Assembly (NCBI RefSeq): GCF_015476545.1
Contig: NZ_JADMKV010000010.1
Location: 29,220-93,219 of the forward strand
DNA length: 64,000 bases
Origin: Methylobacter sp. BlB1
Lineage (GTDB): Bacteria; Pseudomonadota; Gammaproteobacteria; Methylococcales; Methylomonadaceae
Direction of reading: 5' to 3'
The notes beneath the pieces were generated by a model, which saw only the letters and a program-made list of their open reading frames with translations, did no database searches and was not told the origin of the DNA. Both the position numbers and the translations under genes were made by a program. Below are positions 8,921 to 19,793 of the stretch, piece after piece (the first letter of the stretch is position 1; every line of letters begins with the position of its first letter).

Positions 8921-10255
8921 TTATTGCCCGGCGATAGACAGGCGTTCAACCAGTATTGAACCGGTCCGGATATTGCCGCGGTAATCGACATCATTGCCGA
9001 TGGCCACAATATTCTTGAACATGTCTTTCAGATTGCCGGCAATCGTGATTTCCTCGACCGGATATTGTATTTCTCCGTTTTCGACCCAGAATCCGGCGGC
9101 GCCGCGCGAGTAATCGCCCGTCACCATATTGATGCCCTGTCCCATCAACTCGGTCACCAGCAAGCCGGTATGCAGTTGCTTCAGCATGCCTTGATAATCG
9201 TGCTCGCCGGGATCTATCGTTAAATTGTGCACGCCGCCGGCATTGCCGGTACTGCGCATGTCAAGCTTGCGGGCTGAATAAGTGCTTAGCACATAGCCGC
9301 GCAGAATGCCTCCGCTGACAATATCACGCGTTTGAGTAGCGACGCCTTCGCCGTCATAGTTGGCGCTGCCCAGAGCGCCTTTTAAATGCGGCTGCTCGTG
9401 AATACGGATAAATTCGGGAAAAACCTGCGTATCAAGCGCATCCAGCAGGAATGATGATTTGCGGTACAAATTGCCGCCGCTGACCGCACTGATAAACGAG
9501 CCCAGAAGACCTGAAGCCACCTCAGCCGCATACATGACCGGGCATTGCCGGGTGCTCAGGCTGCGCGCCTGCAAGCGCCGCAGAGCCCGTTCCGCGGATT
9601 TTCTGCCGACATCCACGGCCGGCTCGAGATTATGCGCATCCCTGGCTACCGTATACCAGTAATCGCGCTGCATGCTGTCGCCGCGCTGCGCCAATACCGA
9701 ACAGCTCAGCGAGTGGCGGGTCGAGGCATAACCTTGCAGAAAGCCCAGTGTATTGCCCATGACCCGGATGCCTTGATGGGTATTGACCGAGGCGCCTTCG
9801 GAATTGCTGATTTCCGCATGATAACCGCGGGCGGCATTTTCGCACTCGATAGCCAGCGCGATGGCTTCATCAGCGCGTAAATCCCACGGATGATTAAGAT
9901 CCAGATCCGGAAACTCGGTCGCCAACTGTTCTTTCTCGGGCAAGCCGGCATATTCGTCTTCGCTGGTATAGCGGGCAATACTGCAAGCCGCGCTGACGGT
10001 CTCTTTGATCGATGCCGGCGACAGATCCGACGAGCTGGCAGAACCTTTTCGCTGGCCGAAGTACACGGTTACGCCAAGCCCCTGGTCGCGATGATGCTCT
10101 ATCGTTTCGACATCGCCAAGGCGAGCCGTTACGGATAAGCCGCTTTCCTGGCTCAAGCCGGCCTCGGCCGCGCTGGCTCCCTGATTTTTAGCCTCATCCA
10201 GTATGGACTGAACAATCGTTTTTAATCGGCTGATTTCTTCCTGGGTCTGCAACAT
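8921..10255 (-). CDS. pmbA: PmbA (TldE), TldD/PmbA protease subunit
   Basis: 444 residues, the non-catalytic partner of TldD. In enterobacteria the TldD/PmbA pair matures microcin B17 and degrades CcdA, acting on unfolded peptides in a heterodimer. It lacks the HExxxH metal motif, as expected. AAGAGA upstream supports ATG 10255. It lies 118 bases downstream of tldD on the same strand, with an extragenic palindrome between. Confidence 0.92.
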   Translation of the reverse strand: MLQTQEEISRLKTIVQSILDEAKNQGASAAEAGLSQESGLSVTARLGDVETIEHHRDQGLGVTVYFGQRKGSASSSDLSPASIKETVSAACSIARYTSEDEYAGLPEKEQLATEFPDLDLNHPWDLRADEAIALAIECENAARGYHAEISNSEGASVNTHQGIRVMGNTLGFLQGYASTRHSLSCSVLAQRGDSMQRDYWYTVARDAHNLEPAVDVGRKSAERALRRLQARSLSTRQCPVMYAAEVASGLLGSFISAVSGGNLYRKSSFLLDALDTQVFPEFIRIHEQPHLKGALGSANYDGEGVATQTRDIVSGGILRGYVLSTYSARKLDMRSTGNAGGVHNLTIDPGEHDYQGMLKQLHTGLLVTELMGQGINMVTGDYSRGAAGFWVENGEIQYPVEEITIAGNLKDMFKNIVAIGNDVDYRGNIRTGSILVERLSIAGQ

Positions 10256-10311
10256 ATTCTCTTAAGCTATTGTTGTTTAGGTTTAAGCGCCCAAAAGTGC
10301 CATCTGTATTC

Positions 10312-10350
10312 GCCGCAAAGAATACGAGATGCTTTCGTGACCTTCGCGGC
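10312..10350. repeat. Extragenic palindrome between tldD and pmbA
   Basis: GCCGCAAAG at 10312-10320 is an imperfect (8/9) inverted match to CTTCGCGGC at 10342-10350, with further complementary bases inside. It resembles the CCGCAAAG/CTTTGCGG class of dispersed extragenic repeats. Confidence 0.5.
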
Positions 10351-10373
10351 CGCTATAAATTCAAATCGTTTAT

Positions 10374-11813
10374 CTAAACGTTGGTGCCGCCGACAGTCAG
10401 CCCGTCGATTTTCAGCGTAGGCTGGCCGACGCCGACCGGTACGCTCTGGCCGTCCTTGCCGCAGGTGCCGACGCCGCTGTCCAGCTCCAGATCGGTGCCC
10501 ACCATCGATACCTTGGTCAGCACATCGGGGCCGTTGCCGATCAGGGTCGCGCCTTTAACTGCCTGCATGATTTTTCCATCTTCGATCAGATAGGCTTCGC
10601 TGGCTGAAAATACGAACTTGCCGGACGTGATGTCGACCTGGCCGCCGCCGAAATTCTTCGCGTAGAGGCCTTTTTTGACCGATCGTATGATTTCTTCGGG
10701 ATCATGGGGCCCTGGCAGCATGTAGGTATTGGTCATGCGCGGCATCGGCAGATTCGCGTAGGACTCGCGGCGGCCGTTGCCGGTTGGCTTGACGCCCATC
10801 AGGCGGGCGTTGAGCTTATCCTGCATATAGCCTCTCAGAATGCCGTTTTCAATCAATACGGTTTTTTCGGTCGGCGTACCTTCATCATCGATGCTCAATG
10901 AGCCGCGCCGGTTTGGCAGCGTACCGTCATCGACGACGGTGCATAAATCGGAGGCGACGCGCTGACCGACCCGGCCGCTGAATGCGGATGTGCCTTTGCG
11001 ATTGAAATCGCCTTCCAGGCCGTGCCCTATCGCTTCATGAAGCAGAATGCCTGGCCAGCCCGGCCCCAGCACGACGGTCATGTTCCCGGCCGGCGCCTCG
11101 ACCGCATCCAGATTGACCAGCGCTTGTCTGACCGCCTCTCTGCCGTATTCGAGCGCCTTGTCCTGGTCGATGAATCCGCTGTAATCGCTGCGCGCGCCAC
11201 CGCCCATGCTGCCCTGTTCGCGGCGGCCGTTTGCCTGTACGATCACGGTGACATTCATGCGCACCAACGGCCGGACATCGGCCGCCAGCGAGCCGTCCTG
11301 ATTGGCGACCAGAATACTGTCATGGACACCGACCAGGCTGACGATGACTTCTTCAATGCGGCTGTCCAGCTTGCGGGTTTCAATGTCGACTCTGCGTAGC
11401 AAATCGATCTTTTGCTGATCAGCCAGGGATTTTAACGGGTTCAGCGGCGCATAGTAGAGCGGCCATTCAGCCGCTTTCACGATGCCGACTTTCGCTTCCT
11501 GCCCTTGCCGGACGATGGCTTTAACATTGTTAGCCGCCTCCAGCAGTACCGGCAGTTCAATCCGGTCACTGTAGGCAAAACCGGTTTTCTCGCCGGATAC
11601 GGCGCGCACGCCGGCGCCTTGCGCAATGTTATGGCTGCCTTCTTTGATGATGCCGCCTTCCATGATCCAGGATTCGAAATGGCTGGACTGAAAATAAATG
11701 TCCGCCGCATCAACCGGCGCGCTGAGCAGCTGGCTCATGATTTTTTCGATATCGCCATCCTGTATGCCGGCCGGCGTCAGAATCGATTGTCGTGCAAGAT
11801 TTAATAGTTCCAT
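10374..11813 (-). CDS. tldD: TldD, metalloprotease of the TldD/PmbA complex
   Basis: 479 residues. The zinc motif [11 protein letters not shown] (HExxxH) is near residue 263, and the family segment DDEGTP follows. TldD is the catalytic half of a cytosolic heterodimeric peptidase; in other bacteria it also cleaves leader peptides of modified peptides. It follows yhdP, nitrilase and a lipoprotein gene in the same direction. No strong ribosome site precedes ATG 11813. Confidence 0.94.
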   Translation of the reverse strand: MELLNLARQSILTPAGIQDGDIEKIMSQLLSAPVDAADIYFQSSHFESWIMEGGIIKEGSHNIAQGAGVRAVSGEKTGFAYSDRIELPVLLEAANNVKAIVRQGQEAKVGIVKAAEWPLYYAPLNPLKSLADQQKIDLLRRVDIETRKLDSRIEEVIVSLVGVHDSILVANQDGSLAADVRPLVRMNVTVIVQANGRREQGSMGGGARSDYSGFIDQDKALEYGREAVRQALVNLDAVEAPAGNMTVVLGPGWPGILLHEAIGHGLEGDFNRKGTSAFSGRVGQRVASDLCTVVDDGTLPNRRGSLSIDDEGTPTEKTVLIENGILRGYMQDKLNARLMGVKPTGNGRRESYANLPMPRMTNTYMLPGPHDPEEIIRSVKKGLYAKNFGGGQVDITSGKFVFSASEAYLIEDGKIMQAVKGATLIGNGPDVLTKVSMVGTDLELDSGVGTCGKDGQSVPVGVGQPTLKIDGLTVGGTNV

Positions 11814-11860
11814 AGAAAAATTTAAATTAGTGTTAATTGCGCAACAGATAGTTCCGGGCG

Positions 11861-12466
11861 CTATTCTTTTATCAGATCATCGCGCAGGGTTTCATGCAAT
11901 GACTTCAGCAGTCTCTCAGCACCATCGGCTGGTCTGTCCTCATCCGGTGCGCTGTCGGGTTTGGGTTTATCTACCGCTTCAGCACTTATTGCCGTTTCAC
12001 CGTCCCTGTCTTCCAGCTTTAGCAGATAATCTTCTTTGGCATAATCGTCTTTGAAAAATGAGAAAGTGCTTTCAGGATCATAATCGTCAGGATCAAAGGT
12101 GAGATAATAAGCCTTTAACTCCCGGTTACGGTCTGCAACTTCAATATCCTGTTGTTTTAAGGCTTGAGCAAGCGTGCTCCAGGCCACGTCGAAAGGCTGC
12201 TTGATGATCAACAACGGTGAATTGGAATCGGCCATATAGACTTTAGTTCCCAGGCCGGTTTTAGCTTCTCCTTCCGATTCAGCGCTATCAGGCTCTGCGC
12301 TGCTATCGGCTCCTTTTTGCTCCCCGGCAGGCCTGTTGCTGATCAGCGTCGGCGGTTTTTCAAGCATGGAAGTATCACGGTATCGAACCTCTTCCGTCGT
12401 TCCGCAGGAAACCAAGGTTGCAGCCAGCAATACAGCAGGAATAAAGTTTTTGAAGATTATTTGCAT
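11861..12466 (-). CDS. Lipoprotein, BamC-like
   Basis: 201 residues. A signal peptide ends in a lipobox LVSC with Cys21 as the lipidated residue; the next residues (Gly, Thr) predict outer-membrane retention. [14 protein letters not shown] segment after the Cys resembles the BamC unstructured N-terminus, followed by an acidic, Ser-rich linker and one globular domain. E. coli BamC has two globular domains, so this would be a short relative; assignment rests on layout, not on strong identity. It lies 12 bases after the nitrilase gene. Confidence 0.55.
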   Translation of the reverse strand: MQIIFKNFIPAVLLAATLVSCGTTEEVRYRDTSMLEKPPTLISNRPAGEQKGADSSAEPDSAESEGEAKTGLGTKVYMADSNSPLLIIKQPFDVAWSTLAQALKQQDIEVADRNRELKAYYLTFDPDDYDPESTFSFFKDDYAKEDYLLKLEDRDGETAISAEAVDKPKPDSAPDEDRPADGAERLLKSLHETLRDDLIKE

Positions 12467-12478
12467 AAACGGGTATTT

Positions 12479-13291
12479 TTAAAAGAAACGACGATGACTC
12501 AGCGCCGGAAATGCACTGCGGACTCTTTCCAGGCGGCCCCGATCAATATCGGCGCAAACGAAACCGCCGCCGGTTTTATAGCAATCCAGCACAACGCCCC
12601 ATGGGTCGATGATCATACTGTGCCCAAAGGTCTTGCGGCCATTCAGATGAAAACCGCCCTGATTCGGTGCGATGACATAACACAGGTTTTCTATCGCCCG
12701 CGCGCGCAGCAATATTTCCCAATGCGCAGCGCCTGTTTCGGCGGTAAACGCGGAGGGGATCACCAGTATTTCCATGCCTTGCTCAACCATCTTGCGGAAA
12801 AACTCAGGGAAGCGAAGATCATAACAGACCGCCACGCCGAGCTTGCCGAAAGGCGTATCGATAACCAAAGGCTCGGAGCCGCATTCAATGCTATCCGATT
12901 CGCGGTAAACCTCGCTCGTGCCCGGCACATTCACATCGAACAGGTGCACCTTGTCATAACGCGCCACTCGCTCGCCCTGATCATTATAAATAAGGCAGGC
13001 TGCCCGCACTTTATTTTCATTGTCGGCAGCCAGTGGAATAGTGCCGCCGACTACCCATACTCCGTATTTTTTAGCGACCGAAGATAAAAAATTCTGGATA
13101 GGACCGGAACCGTCAGGTTCTTTCGCGTTGAGCTTATCTGATTCATGCTCCCCCATCAGGGCAAAATTTTCCGGCAGGACAACGAGTTTTGCACCGGCTT
13201 TTGCCGCCTCGCCAATCAGCTTGTCGGCTTCCAGCAGATTAGCGCTGATACTGGGACTTGATGCCATTTGTATGGCCGCACATTTATTCAT
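12479..13291 (-). CDS. Carbon-nitrogen hydrolase (nitrilase family, Nit1-like amidase)
   Basis: 270 residues. The catalytic Glu-Lys-Cys triad is visible: Glu in LPENFALMG, Lys in YDKVHLFD, Cys in VAVCYDLRFPEFF. The closest family is the Nit1-like group, whose members remove deaminated glutathione or omega-amides such as 2-oxoglutaramate. The exact substrate is not determinable from sequence alone. The start ATG 13291 overlaps the end of yhdP by 8 bases. Confidence 0.85.
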   Translation of the reverse strand: MNKCAAIQMASSPSISANLLEADKLIGEAAKAGAKLVVLPENFALMGEHESDKLNAKEPDGSGPIQNFLSSVAKKYGVWVVGGTIPLAADNENKVRAACLIYNDQGERVARYDKVHLFDVNVPGTSEVYRESDSIECGSEPLVIDTPFGKLGVAVCYDLRFPEFFRKMVEQGMEILVIPSAFTAETGAAHWEILLRARAIENLCYVIAPNQGGFHLNGRKTFGHSMIIDPWGVVLDCYKTGGGFVCADIDRGRLERVRSAFPALSHRRFF

Positions 13292-16200
13292 ATTGATTCT
13301 CTTTATTATTCTCGCGTTGCTCTAACCAGGGAAAGTCAGTAATGCCGTTCCAGGTTTTCTGCAACAGACCATCGTTTTCATGCAGCGGAATAATCTCCGC
13401 ATTTCTCCATTCGCCTTTCACGCGATACTGCGAACCGAAGAAGAAGCCTTCTTTATCTTCACCGGTCAGCGAGCGCGCGACCAAGCCGGCTATTTTTCCC
13501 ACAATTGTACCAGCAATAGGCACGGCCTCAGAACTTTTAGGCACTACATTAACATTCTGGTCAATGGTTCCATTGACTAGATCCGTATCCCCGCGGATCG
13601 TGATCTTTGCCGGCACGGCATCGACAATCAGGTCATGCGTATTAGCCAAGCCGTCCAATAAATCAAAGTGACCTTTGATGCTGTTAAATGTCAGCCCTTC
13701 CTCATACACATCACTAAAATCAAGCTGTATGCGCTTGACCCATTGAGCCATAGCCAGCATGCCCAGCACGCGGCCGAATCCCGGCTCTATACTCAGAATT
13801 CGTCCGTTTTTTAAATTGACATCAACCTGTCCATTAAGGCCCGCCAACGAGAATTGAAACGGCGCGCCCTGCCAACGCAGGTCATAATGCATGACCCCGC
13901 TGGTTTCGGTCATGTCGTCCGTAACGCCGAGTCTGGCGAGCAGCCGGCCCCAGTGCGGTGTTTCCAGCCGTCCTATTATCTGCGACTCATGCTGTCTCCA
14001 GGTGCCAGACAAGGTCAATTTTTTATCCGCTCCTAGCAGTTCCACGCGCTTAAAACGGATGCCTTCCGGTATCCGCTCAGTCTCCAGCAGCAACTGCCCG
14101 AGATTGGTCGAATGCCACAGCGTTTCCCGGCTCGTGATATTCAATAAAGGTACTTGTTCAGACCGCACGGCTGCCCCCTCGAGCCTGAGCTGTCTCAAGG
14201 CCGAAATGTCCAGCACATCCATATTTAACTTAATACTGTCACCACCCTTTGGACTTACGGGAACCTGAAGGTTTCCTCTAGCGAATGAGCTGCTGATATC
14301 GCCGACCCAATAGTCGCCATTACGCTTTAGCGCCAGATCGAAAACACCCAGCTCGGTTTTTTTCCAGATGCCCCGATCGCTGTGAATTTTTATTTCCCTG
14401 ATATCGCTCGTTGCACCGGCGTCATTCTCCTGGCCCTGAGCGGCTGCCGCCGATAGACTCAACCATTCCGGCAAGTCCAGCCGGTCTCTGTTGATTTCCA
14501 GTTCAAGTCCGGCTTCCCGAGGCAGAGTTGCCTCGCCGGCTCCGACCAGAACATGGCCAGAATGGATACGCTGCTGCTTCGCATTCAAGCTGATGGCCGC
14601 CTTCAATTTATTGTCGTAATTCAATTGTATCGGCAATAACGCTTCGTCCGTCAACTCAAACCTCAGCGATAGCGGCCTTTCCTGTCCGGCGCTTTTAGCC
14701 AAAGTATCAGGCAGATCCAGCGCTATCCCGGCCAATGTAGATTGAACCGTCAAGTCGGGCTTATTGTCGCCATAAGGCAAGCGCAGCTGCAGCTGATAAT
14801 CGGTCTCCCCTTCGGCAATATCCCACCAGGGCATTTTGAATTGCGCTTGCAAATCATCCACGCCGGCATGTCCAGATACATTGATCATAGTCTGGCTGTC
14901 ATCGCTATTCATGTTAATCCGAATAGCATGGCCTAACGCAGCCGCGTGGACCGTATCGCTATAAAGCCCTTGTTCATTGAATTTCAGAGCGCCGGAAATG
15001 CCTTTTACCGGCAGATCCAGCGAATTTACGGTCAGCTGGGCATTGTTCAGCTGCGCCGTTCCGTCGACTTTGGCATCAACTGTGTCAATCAAAGGAATCT
15101 GCAAATCCAGCGCCACCTCGGTATTTCCGGCCGGCGTAATGACATCCTGCAAGGCATCGAACGTCGAATGCAACGGCGTCTGTTGCATAAAGCCCAGGAT
15201 TTGGCCGATTTCACCGGCCACTTGCCCCTTGATCTGTAAATAATCGCTTTCCTGCATCGATGTAATTGCCACTTGCGCCTGTTTAATCGAGGCTTTATCG
15301 CTTCGTCCTTGCTTCACGTCGACAAGCAGGCCGTCTTTCAGAAACAACACGTCCGCTGCCATGTCGGTTATGTGCGGCCATTCCGGATGATAAGCCAGTT
15401 CCGCCTGCTCAGCCTCAAACAGGGTTTCAAAGACGCCGTTGCCGTCTTTGAACGGGAAATCGCCGGGGTTTCCGTAAAACAACATGCCGCCTTTTTTTAT
15501 GCGGCCGCCGATAAAGGCATGATCCAGCCAGTCAACGACCGACTTTCCCATAATACCTACCGGCAGATAATGTTTGGCCTGACTGATGTCATGCCCGAGA
15601 AATGCACTCTGCAGATCCATGAAAACCTGTCCATCGGCTTTGGGAATGGCTATGCGCAATCGATTCTCGCTCTGAAAATCAGCATTATCAAGCCGGATCA
15701 TCGAACTGGTCAGAATCCAGTCGGATTCTGTTTGCCGCCAATTTATAACCCCGTTTAGACTGTCGATAGACAGCGCGTTGCGGAACAGCTCCGGTGATGT
15801 CAGCAGCGCCCGCTCAGTCATCAAGCGCACAATGCCGCCTTGCTCGGTGCCTCTTATGTGGCCGGCCAGATTCTCCAGCCCCGGAATCGATGGTTGCGGG
15901 GCCATGCTTATGCCGGCAAAGCGGCCGTTAATGGCAAAATGACCCGCCTGCAGATCGGCAAACGCGGAAAAGTTCTCGAGCAAGCCTCTTAGCCGGGCTT
16001 GCGCCAGCGCCTTTGACTGCTGATCCGATAAAGGCGCAAAAAAGCCGAGAACGCCGGACGCTTCGTGCAAATCCAGCTGTTCGACAAACACGGCAAGTTT
16101 TCGCGATAAGTTGTCCTCAGTAAAATCACCCGATACGCTGAAGTCGGCGGCCGGCCACTTTTTGCTGGCGCCATTAGGGGCATCGACTGTTTCCAGCCAG

Positions 16201-17147
16201 AAATCCTTGACATCAAGACGCCACTGATTGTCTTTGGCCTGCCATTGAAACCGGGTCCTCAGCCTATCGACAGGAAAGGCGCCCTTGCCTTTGCGGGCAA
16301 GCTTCGCTCGTTGAATTTGCGCCTCGCCGATAACCGATACAGGCTGGGAGTTTTGCCATTTCGCCCAGGCCTTAAAATCGGCAATGCCGGAATCGATCTG
16401 CATATCCAACGGCAGGCCGAATTTATCCCATTCGGCCAGTTTTATCCGGCTGCCTTCAATAAAAGCTGTGCCATGAAGATTGGTAGATTCAAAAACGTTA
16501 CTTTCCAAATCCATCGACACTTTCAACGCATCGCCATACTGCGGCGGCAGCTTCATAAGCATATTAATGCGATGATGTTTGGCATCGGCAGCATTGATGA
16601 TCGCCAGATCCACGTCATTAAATATCAGAGGCTGGCTGTGATTTCTTTCATCCTGCCAGCTGATTTCGCTGCGTAAAACCTCGTATTTGCCGCCCTCCAT
16701 CAGCCATAACGGCTGCCCGTCGCTGGCTTTCAGTCCGACAATGGCAAAACTCCCGTCAGGTTTACGTATAACGGTCAGCTTGGCGCCGACCAGCGTGACC
16801 CATGAAGAAGACAGCAATTGCCTGTTAATCAGCATATCGAGCAAATTGATGCCCAGGCGTATTTCTTTAAACTGGATGGGCGGTTTCTTATGCGTGCCCG
16901 GCGACAGAATAGTGATATCTTCGAGCAGCAATTCAGGGCTGAATCCGCGCATCTTTGCACCTAATCGGCCTATTTCGACCGGCGCACCGACGAGCTCTTC
17001 GATATTGCTTGCCAGATTGGATTTATAACTCTCGATCCCGGACAATAATAAACGCACGCCGCTCAAACTTACGGCTATAGCGATCAAGGACCAGAAAATA
17101 AGATGCCGCGTTGCCCGCGTAAGATGATAAATTACAAAAACAGGCAC
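13284..17147 (-). CDS. yhdP: YhdP, AsmA-like envelope phospholipid-transport protein
   Basis: 1287 residues, matching the roughly 1270-residue YhdP family. One N-terminal membrane helix (about residues 15-33) anchors a very long periplasmic repeating beta-groove. YhdP with TamB and YdbH carries phospholipids from inner to outer membrane in E. coli. The start is GTG 17147; no ATG is available in frame nearby and the ribosome site is weak. The order rng-yhdP-(nit)-tldD is conserved in gammaproteobacteria. Confidence 0.9.
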   Translation of the reverse strand: MPVFVIYHLTRATRHLIFWSLIAIAVSLSGVRLLLSGIESYKSNLASNIEELVGAPVEIGRLGAKMRGFSPELLLEDITILSPGTHKKPPIQFKEIRLGINLLDMLINRQLLSSSWVTLVGAKLTVIRKPDGSFAIVGLKASDGQPLWLMEGGKYEVLRSEISWQDERNHSQPLIFNDVDLAIINAADAKHHRINMLMKLPPQYGDALKVSMDLESNVFESTNLHGTAFIEGSRIKLAEWDKFGLPLDMQIDSGIADFKAWAKWQNSQPVSVIGEAQIQRAKLARKGKGAFPVDRLRTRFQWQAKDNQWRLDVKDFWLETVDAPNGASKKWPAADFSVSGDFTEDNLSRKLAVFVEQLDLHEASGVLGFFAPLSDQQSKALAQARLRGLLENFSAFADLQAGHFAINGRFAGISMAPQPSIPGLENLAGHIRGTEQGGIVRLMTERALLTSPELFRNALSIDSLNGVINWRQTESDWILTSSMIRLDNADFQSENRLRIAIPKADGQVFMDLQSAFLGHDISQAKHYLPVGIMGKSVVDWLDHAFIGGRIKKGGMLFYGNPGDFPFKDGNGVFETLFEAEQAELAYHPEWPHITDMAADVLFLKDGLLVDVKQGRSDKASIKQAQVAITSMQESDYLQIKGQVAGEIGQILGFMQQTPLHSTFDALQDVITPAGNTEVALDLQIPLIDTVDAKVDGTAQLNNAQLTVNSLDLPVKGISGALKFNEQGLYSDTVHAAALGHAIRINMNSDDSQTMINVSGHAGVDDLQAQFKMPWWDIAEGETDYQLQLRLPYGDNKPDLTVQSTLAGIALDLPDTLAKSAGQERPLSLRFELTDEALLPIQLNYDNKLKAAISLNAKQQRIHSGHVLVGAGEATLPREAGLELEINRDRLDLPEWLSLSAAAAQGQENDAGATSDIREIKIHSDRGIWKKTELGVFDLALKRNGDYWVGDISSSFARGNLQVPVSPKGGDSIKLNMDVLDISALRQLRLEGAAVRSEQVPLLNITSRETLWHSTNLGQLLLETERIPEGIRFKRVELLGADKKLTLSGTWRQHESQIIGRLETPHWGRLLARLGVTDDMTETSGVMHYDLRWQGAPFQFSLAGLNGQVDVNLKNGRILSIEPGFGRVLGMLAMAQWVKRIQLDFSDVYEEGLTFNSIKGHFDLLDGLANTHDLIVDAVPAKITIRGDTDLVNGTIDQNVNVVPKSSEAVPIAGTIVGKIAGLVARSLTGEDKEGFFFGSQYRVKGEWRNAEIIPLHENDGLLQKTWNGITDFPWLEQRENNKENQYE

Positions 17148-17236
17148 AATGTTGAAAGTTCTGCTGTTGATATGCTGCGCTTTATAAAAGCGGTGTTAGT
17201 CTTTTTGGGGTGAATGAAACCGGCCTATGGTCTATT

Positions 17237-18691
17237 TTAAAGCAACACCACATCATACTGCTCCTGATTGTATTCTGCTTCCGCTCGGAATTTGATCTGC
17301 ACGCCCAGGAACGCCTCCAGTTCGGCCAGCATATCGGCTTCTTCATCGAGCAGCATTTCCACGACTTCATTGGAAGCCAGCACCAGCAACTGCTGGACTT
17401 TATATTGTCTGACCTCTCGGATGATTTCCCGGAATATTTCCAGGCACATGGATTCGGCCGTTTTCAGAACGCCGCGTCCGCCGCAGGCCTTGCAGGGCTC
17501 GCAGAGCACATGCTCGAGGCTTTCGCGGGTTCTTTTGCGCGTCATTTCCACGAGCCCCAGCACCGACACTTCGGTGATTTTGGTCTTGGCATGATCTTTT
17601 TCCAGATGGCGCTCGAGTGCCTGCAAAACCTGCTTCTTATGATCTTCGCTTTGCATATCGATAAAATCGATAATGATGATGCCGCCCAGATTCCTCAGCC
17701 TGAGCTGACGCGAAATCGTCTGAGCCGCTTCCAGATTGGTCTTAAAAATGGTCTCTTCCAGATTGCGGCCGCCGACATAACCGCCGGTATTGACATCGAC
17801 CGTCGTCATCGCTTCAGTCTGGTCGAACACCAGATGCCCTCCCGATTTCAATTTGACTTTGCGCTCCAGCGCCTTTTGAATTTCGTCCTCGACACTGTAA
17901 ATATCGAAAACCGGGCATTCGCCGGTGTAATGCTCGATGACCGGCACCATTTCCGGCACGAACACTTCAGCGAATTCGAGCAAGCGATGGTAGGTTTCTT
18001 TGGAATCCACGCGGACCCGCTCAATGCCTTCTTTGTATAAATCTCTCAAAGTCCTGACGCTGAGCGGCAAATCCTTGTGAATGAACTGTTTGGGCTTGGC
18101 CGTGGCGATTTTGGCCAAAATCGATTCCCATAATTTCAGCAAAAACGTCATGTCGGAAAACAATATAGCTTCTTCCACGCACTCCGCCGCTGTTCTGGCG
18201 ATAAAACCGCCGCAGTCGTGCTCCCGCCGAAAGGAATCAATGCACGCGCGCAGCCGAGCCCGTTCGGCTTCGCACTCAATGCGCTGAGATACGCCGGAAT
18301 TGTTGGCATAAGGCATGTATACCTGATAGCGCGAAGGAATTGATATCTCCGTCGTCAAGCGCGCGCCTTTGGTGCCGATGGGATCTTTGACGACCTGTAC
18401 GACGATGTGCTGACCTTCGTGCAGATAATGCTCGATATTTTCCGAACGTTTTTTTTCCAGTTCCCTGCTGCACAAATCGGAGATATGCAGAAATGCGGCC
18501 CGAGGCAGGCCGATATCGACAAACGCCGCCTGCATGCCGGGCAGCACCCGGCACACTTCGCCTTTATAAATATTGCCGACCAAGCCTATCTGCCGGCTTC
18601 TTTCAATGATCAGTTCCTGCAAAACGCCATTTTCGATGACGGCAACGCGAGTCTCGGGCGGGGTAACATTGATTAAAATTTCTTCGCTCAT
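17237..18691 (-). CDS. rng: RNase G, ribonuclease for 16S rRNA 5' maturation
   Basis: 484 residues. An S1-like RNA-binding domain at the N-terminus is followed by the RNase E/G catalytic core (DFIDM with acidic metal ligands) and the zinc-link CEPCKACGG near residue 405. It lacks the long C-terminal scaffold of RNase E. The start overlaps the maf stop in ATGA, so the two are translationally coupled. Confidence 0.95.
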   Translation of the reverse strand: MSEEILINVTPPETRVAVIENGVLQELIIERSRQIGLVGNIYKGEVCRVLPGMQAAFVDIGLPRAAFLHISDLCSRELEKKRSENIEHYLHEGQHIVVQVVKDPIGTKGARLTTEISIPSRYQVYMPYANNSGVSQRIECEAERARLRACIDSFRREHDCGGFIARTAAECVEEAILFSDMTFLLKLWESILAKIATAKPKQFIHKDLPLSVRTLRDLYKEGIERVRVDSKETYHRLLEFAEVFVPEMVPVIEHYTGECPVFDIYSVEDEIQKALERKVKLKSGGHLVFDQTEAMTTVDVNTGGYVGGRNLEETIFKTNLEAAQTISRQLRLRNLGGIIIIDFIDMQSEDHKKQVLQALERHLEKDHAKTKITEVSVLGLVEMTRKRTRESLEHVLCEPCKACGGRGVLKTAESMCLEIFREIIREVRQYKVQQLLVLASNEVVEMLLDEEADMLAELEAFLGVQIKFRAEAEYNQEQYDVVLL

Positions 18692-19263
18692 TTAAATAAC
18701 TCTATTCCTTGTTTAGCTAATAGTTCGGCAGTTTCAAATAAAGGCAAGCCGACCACGCCGGAAAAACTTCCCTTTATGGACGCCACAAATATTCCTCCCA
18801 TCCCTTGAATGGCATAGCTTCCGGCTTTATCGGCCGGCTCGCCGCTATGCCAATAGGCCAGCATTTCCTGCTCCGTTAGCGGTCTGAAAGTGACGTCAGT
18901 AATGCTGACAGCCTGCCAGTGTTCGCGCCCTCTGAGCGAAATTGCGCTATAGACTTGATGGGTTCTGCCCGACAACTGCGTCAACATGGCGATCGCATCC
19001 TGCTGATTTTTAGGTTTTCCCATAATCAAATCATCCAACACCACAGCCGTATCGGCCGCCAGAACCGGCACGCTGACTCCCACTTGCGCGGCACAGGCAG
19101 CCGATTTTTCCGCCGCCACGCGCTTTACATAATCCAGCGGCGACTCATTAATGTGTGGCGTCTCGTCAAGGTCGATCGGATTAACCGCATAAGTGACCTT
19201 GATTTGATCCAGCAGTTCCTTTCGGCGGGGCGAAGCGGAAGCAAGAATAAGCTGTACAGTCAT
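18688..19263 (-). CDS. maf: Maf-family nucleoside triphosphate pyrophosphatase (YhdE type)
   Basis: 191 residues. The N-terminal ASASPRRKELL motif is diagnostic. YhdE-type members hydrolyse dTTP and UTP and modified pyrimidine nucleotides. It sits between rlmH and rng, as YhdE does in E. coli relative to rng. The ATG overlaps the rlmH stop by one base (TAATG). Confidence 0.92.
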   Translation of the reverse strand: MTVQLILASASPRRKELLDQIKVTYAVNPIDLDETPHINESPLDYVKRVAAEKSAACAAQVGVSVPVLAADTAVVLDDLIMGKPKNQQDAIAMLTQLSGRTHQVYSAISLRGREHWQAVSITDVTFRPLTEQEMLAYWHSGEPADKAGSYAIQGMGGIFVASIKGSFSGVVGLPLFETAELLAKQGIELFK

Positions 19264-19730
19264 TATCGATGATAGGGGTGATTGTGAAGAATGCTCCAGG
19301 CACGATAAATCTGCTCGGCCACGATAATCCGCACCAGGGGATGAGGAAATGTCAGCTTTGAAAGACTCCAGGATTCCCTGGCCATTTGCTTGGCCGCATC
19401 GGCCAGACCTTCCGGTCCGCCGACCAGCAAGGCGATGTTCTGCCCGCCTTCCAGCCAGCGCTTCATGGCCTGTGCCAGTTCGGGAGTCGTCCAGGGCTTG
19501 CCGGGAATATCCAGGGTCACAATATGCGCCCCTTGAGGGATGGCCGCCAGCATGCGTTCACCTTCTTCCTTGACGATTCTGGCCACGTCGCTGTTCTTCC
19601 CTCGTTTACCCGGCGCTATCTCTTTAAGCACAAGCTCACATTCACGCGGCAGGCGCTTGGCATACTCATCATATCCCTGCTGCACCCAGCCGGGCATACG
19701 GTTTCCTACTGAAATCAGATTTATTTGCAT
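19263..19730 (-). CDS. rlmH: RlmH, 23S rRNA pseudouridine-1915 N3-methyltransferase
   Basis: 155 residues from ATG 19730, exactly the family size; an upstream ATG at 19793 would add 21 untypical residues. The SPOUT-fold SAM site GGPEGL and the C-terminal [18 protein letters not shown] are clear. It methylates a pseudouridine in helix 69 of the ribosome. The usual upstream partner rsfS is not here; the gene heads the rlmH-maf-rng block after a 500-base gap. Confidence 0.94.
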   Translation of the reverse strand: MQINLISVGNRMPGWVQQGYDEYAKRLPRECELVLKEIAPGKRGKNSDVARIVKEEGERMLAAIPQGAHIVTLDIPGKPWTTPELAQAMKRWLEGGQNIALLVGGPEGLADAAKQMARESWSLSKLTFPHPLVRIIVAEQIYRAWSILHNHPYHR

Positions 19731-19793
19731 GCTGTGCAGAATATAGAGATCACGGTTTTGATGCAATGCAGCCTGATGGACAAAATCAGCCAT

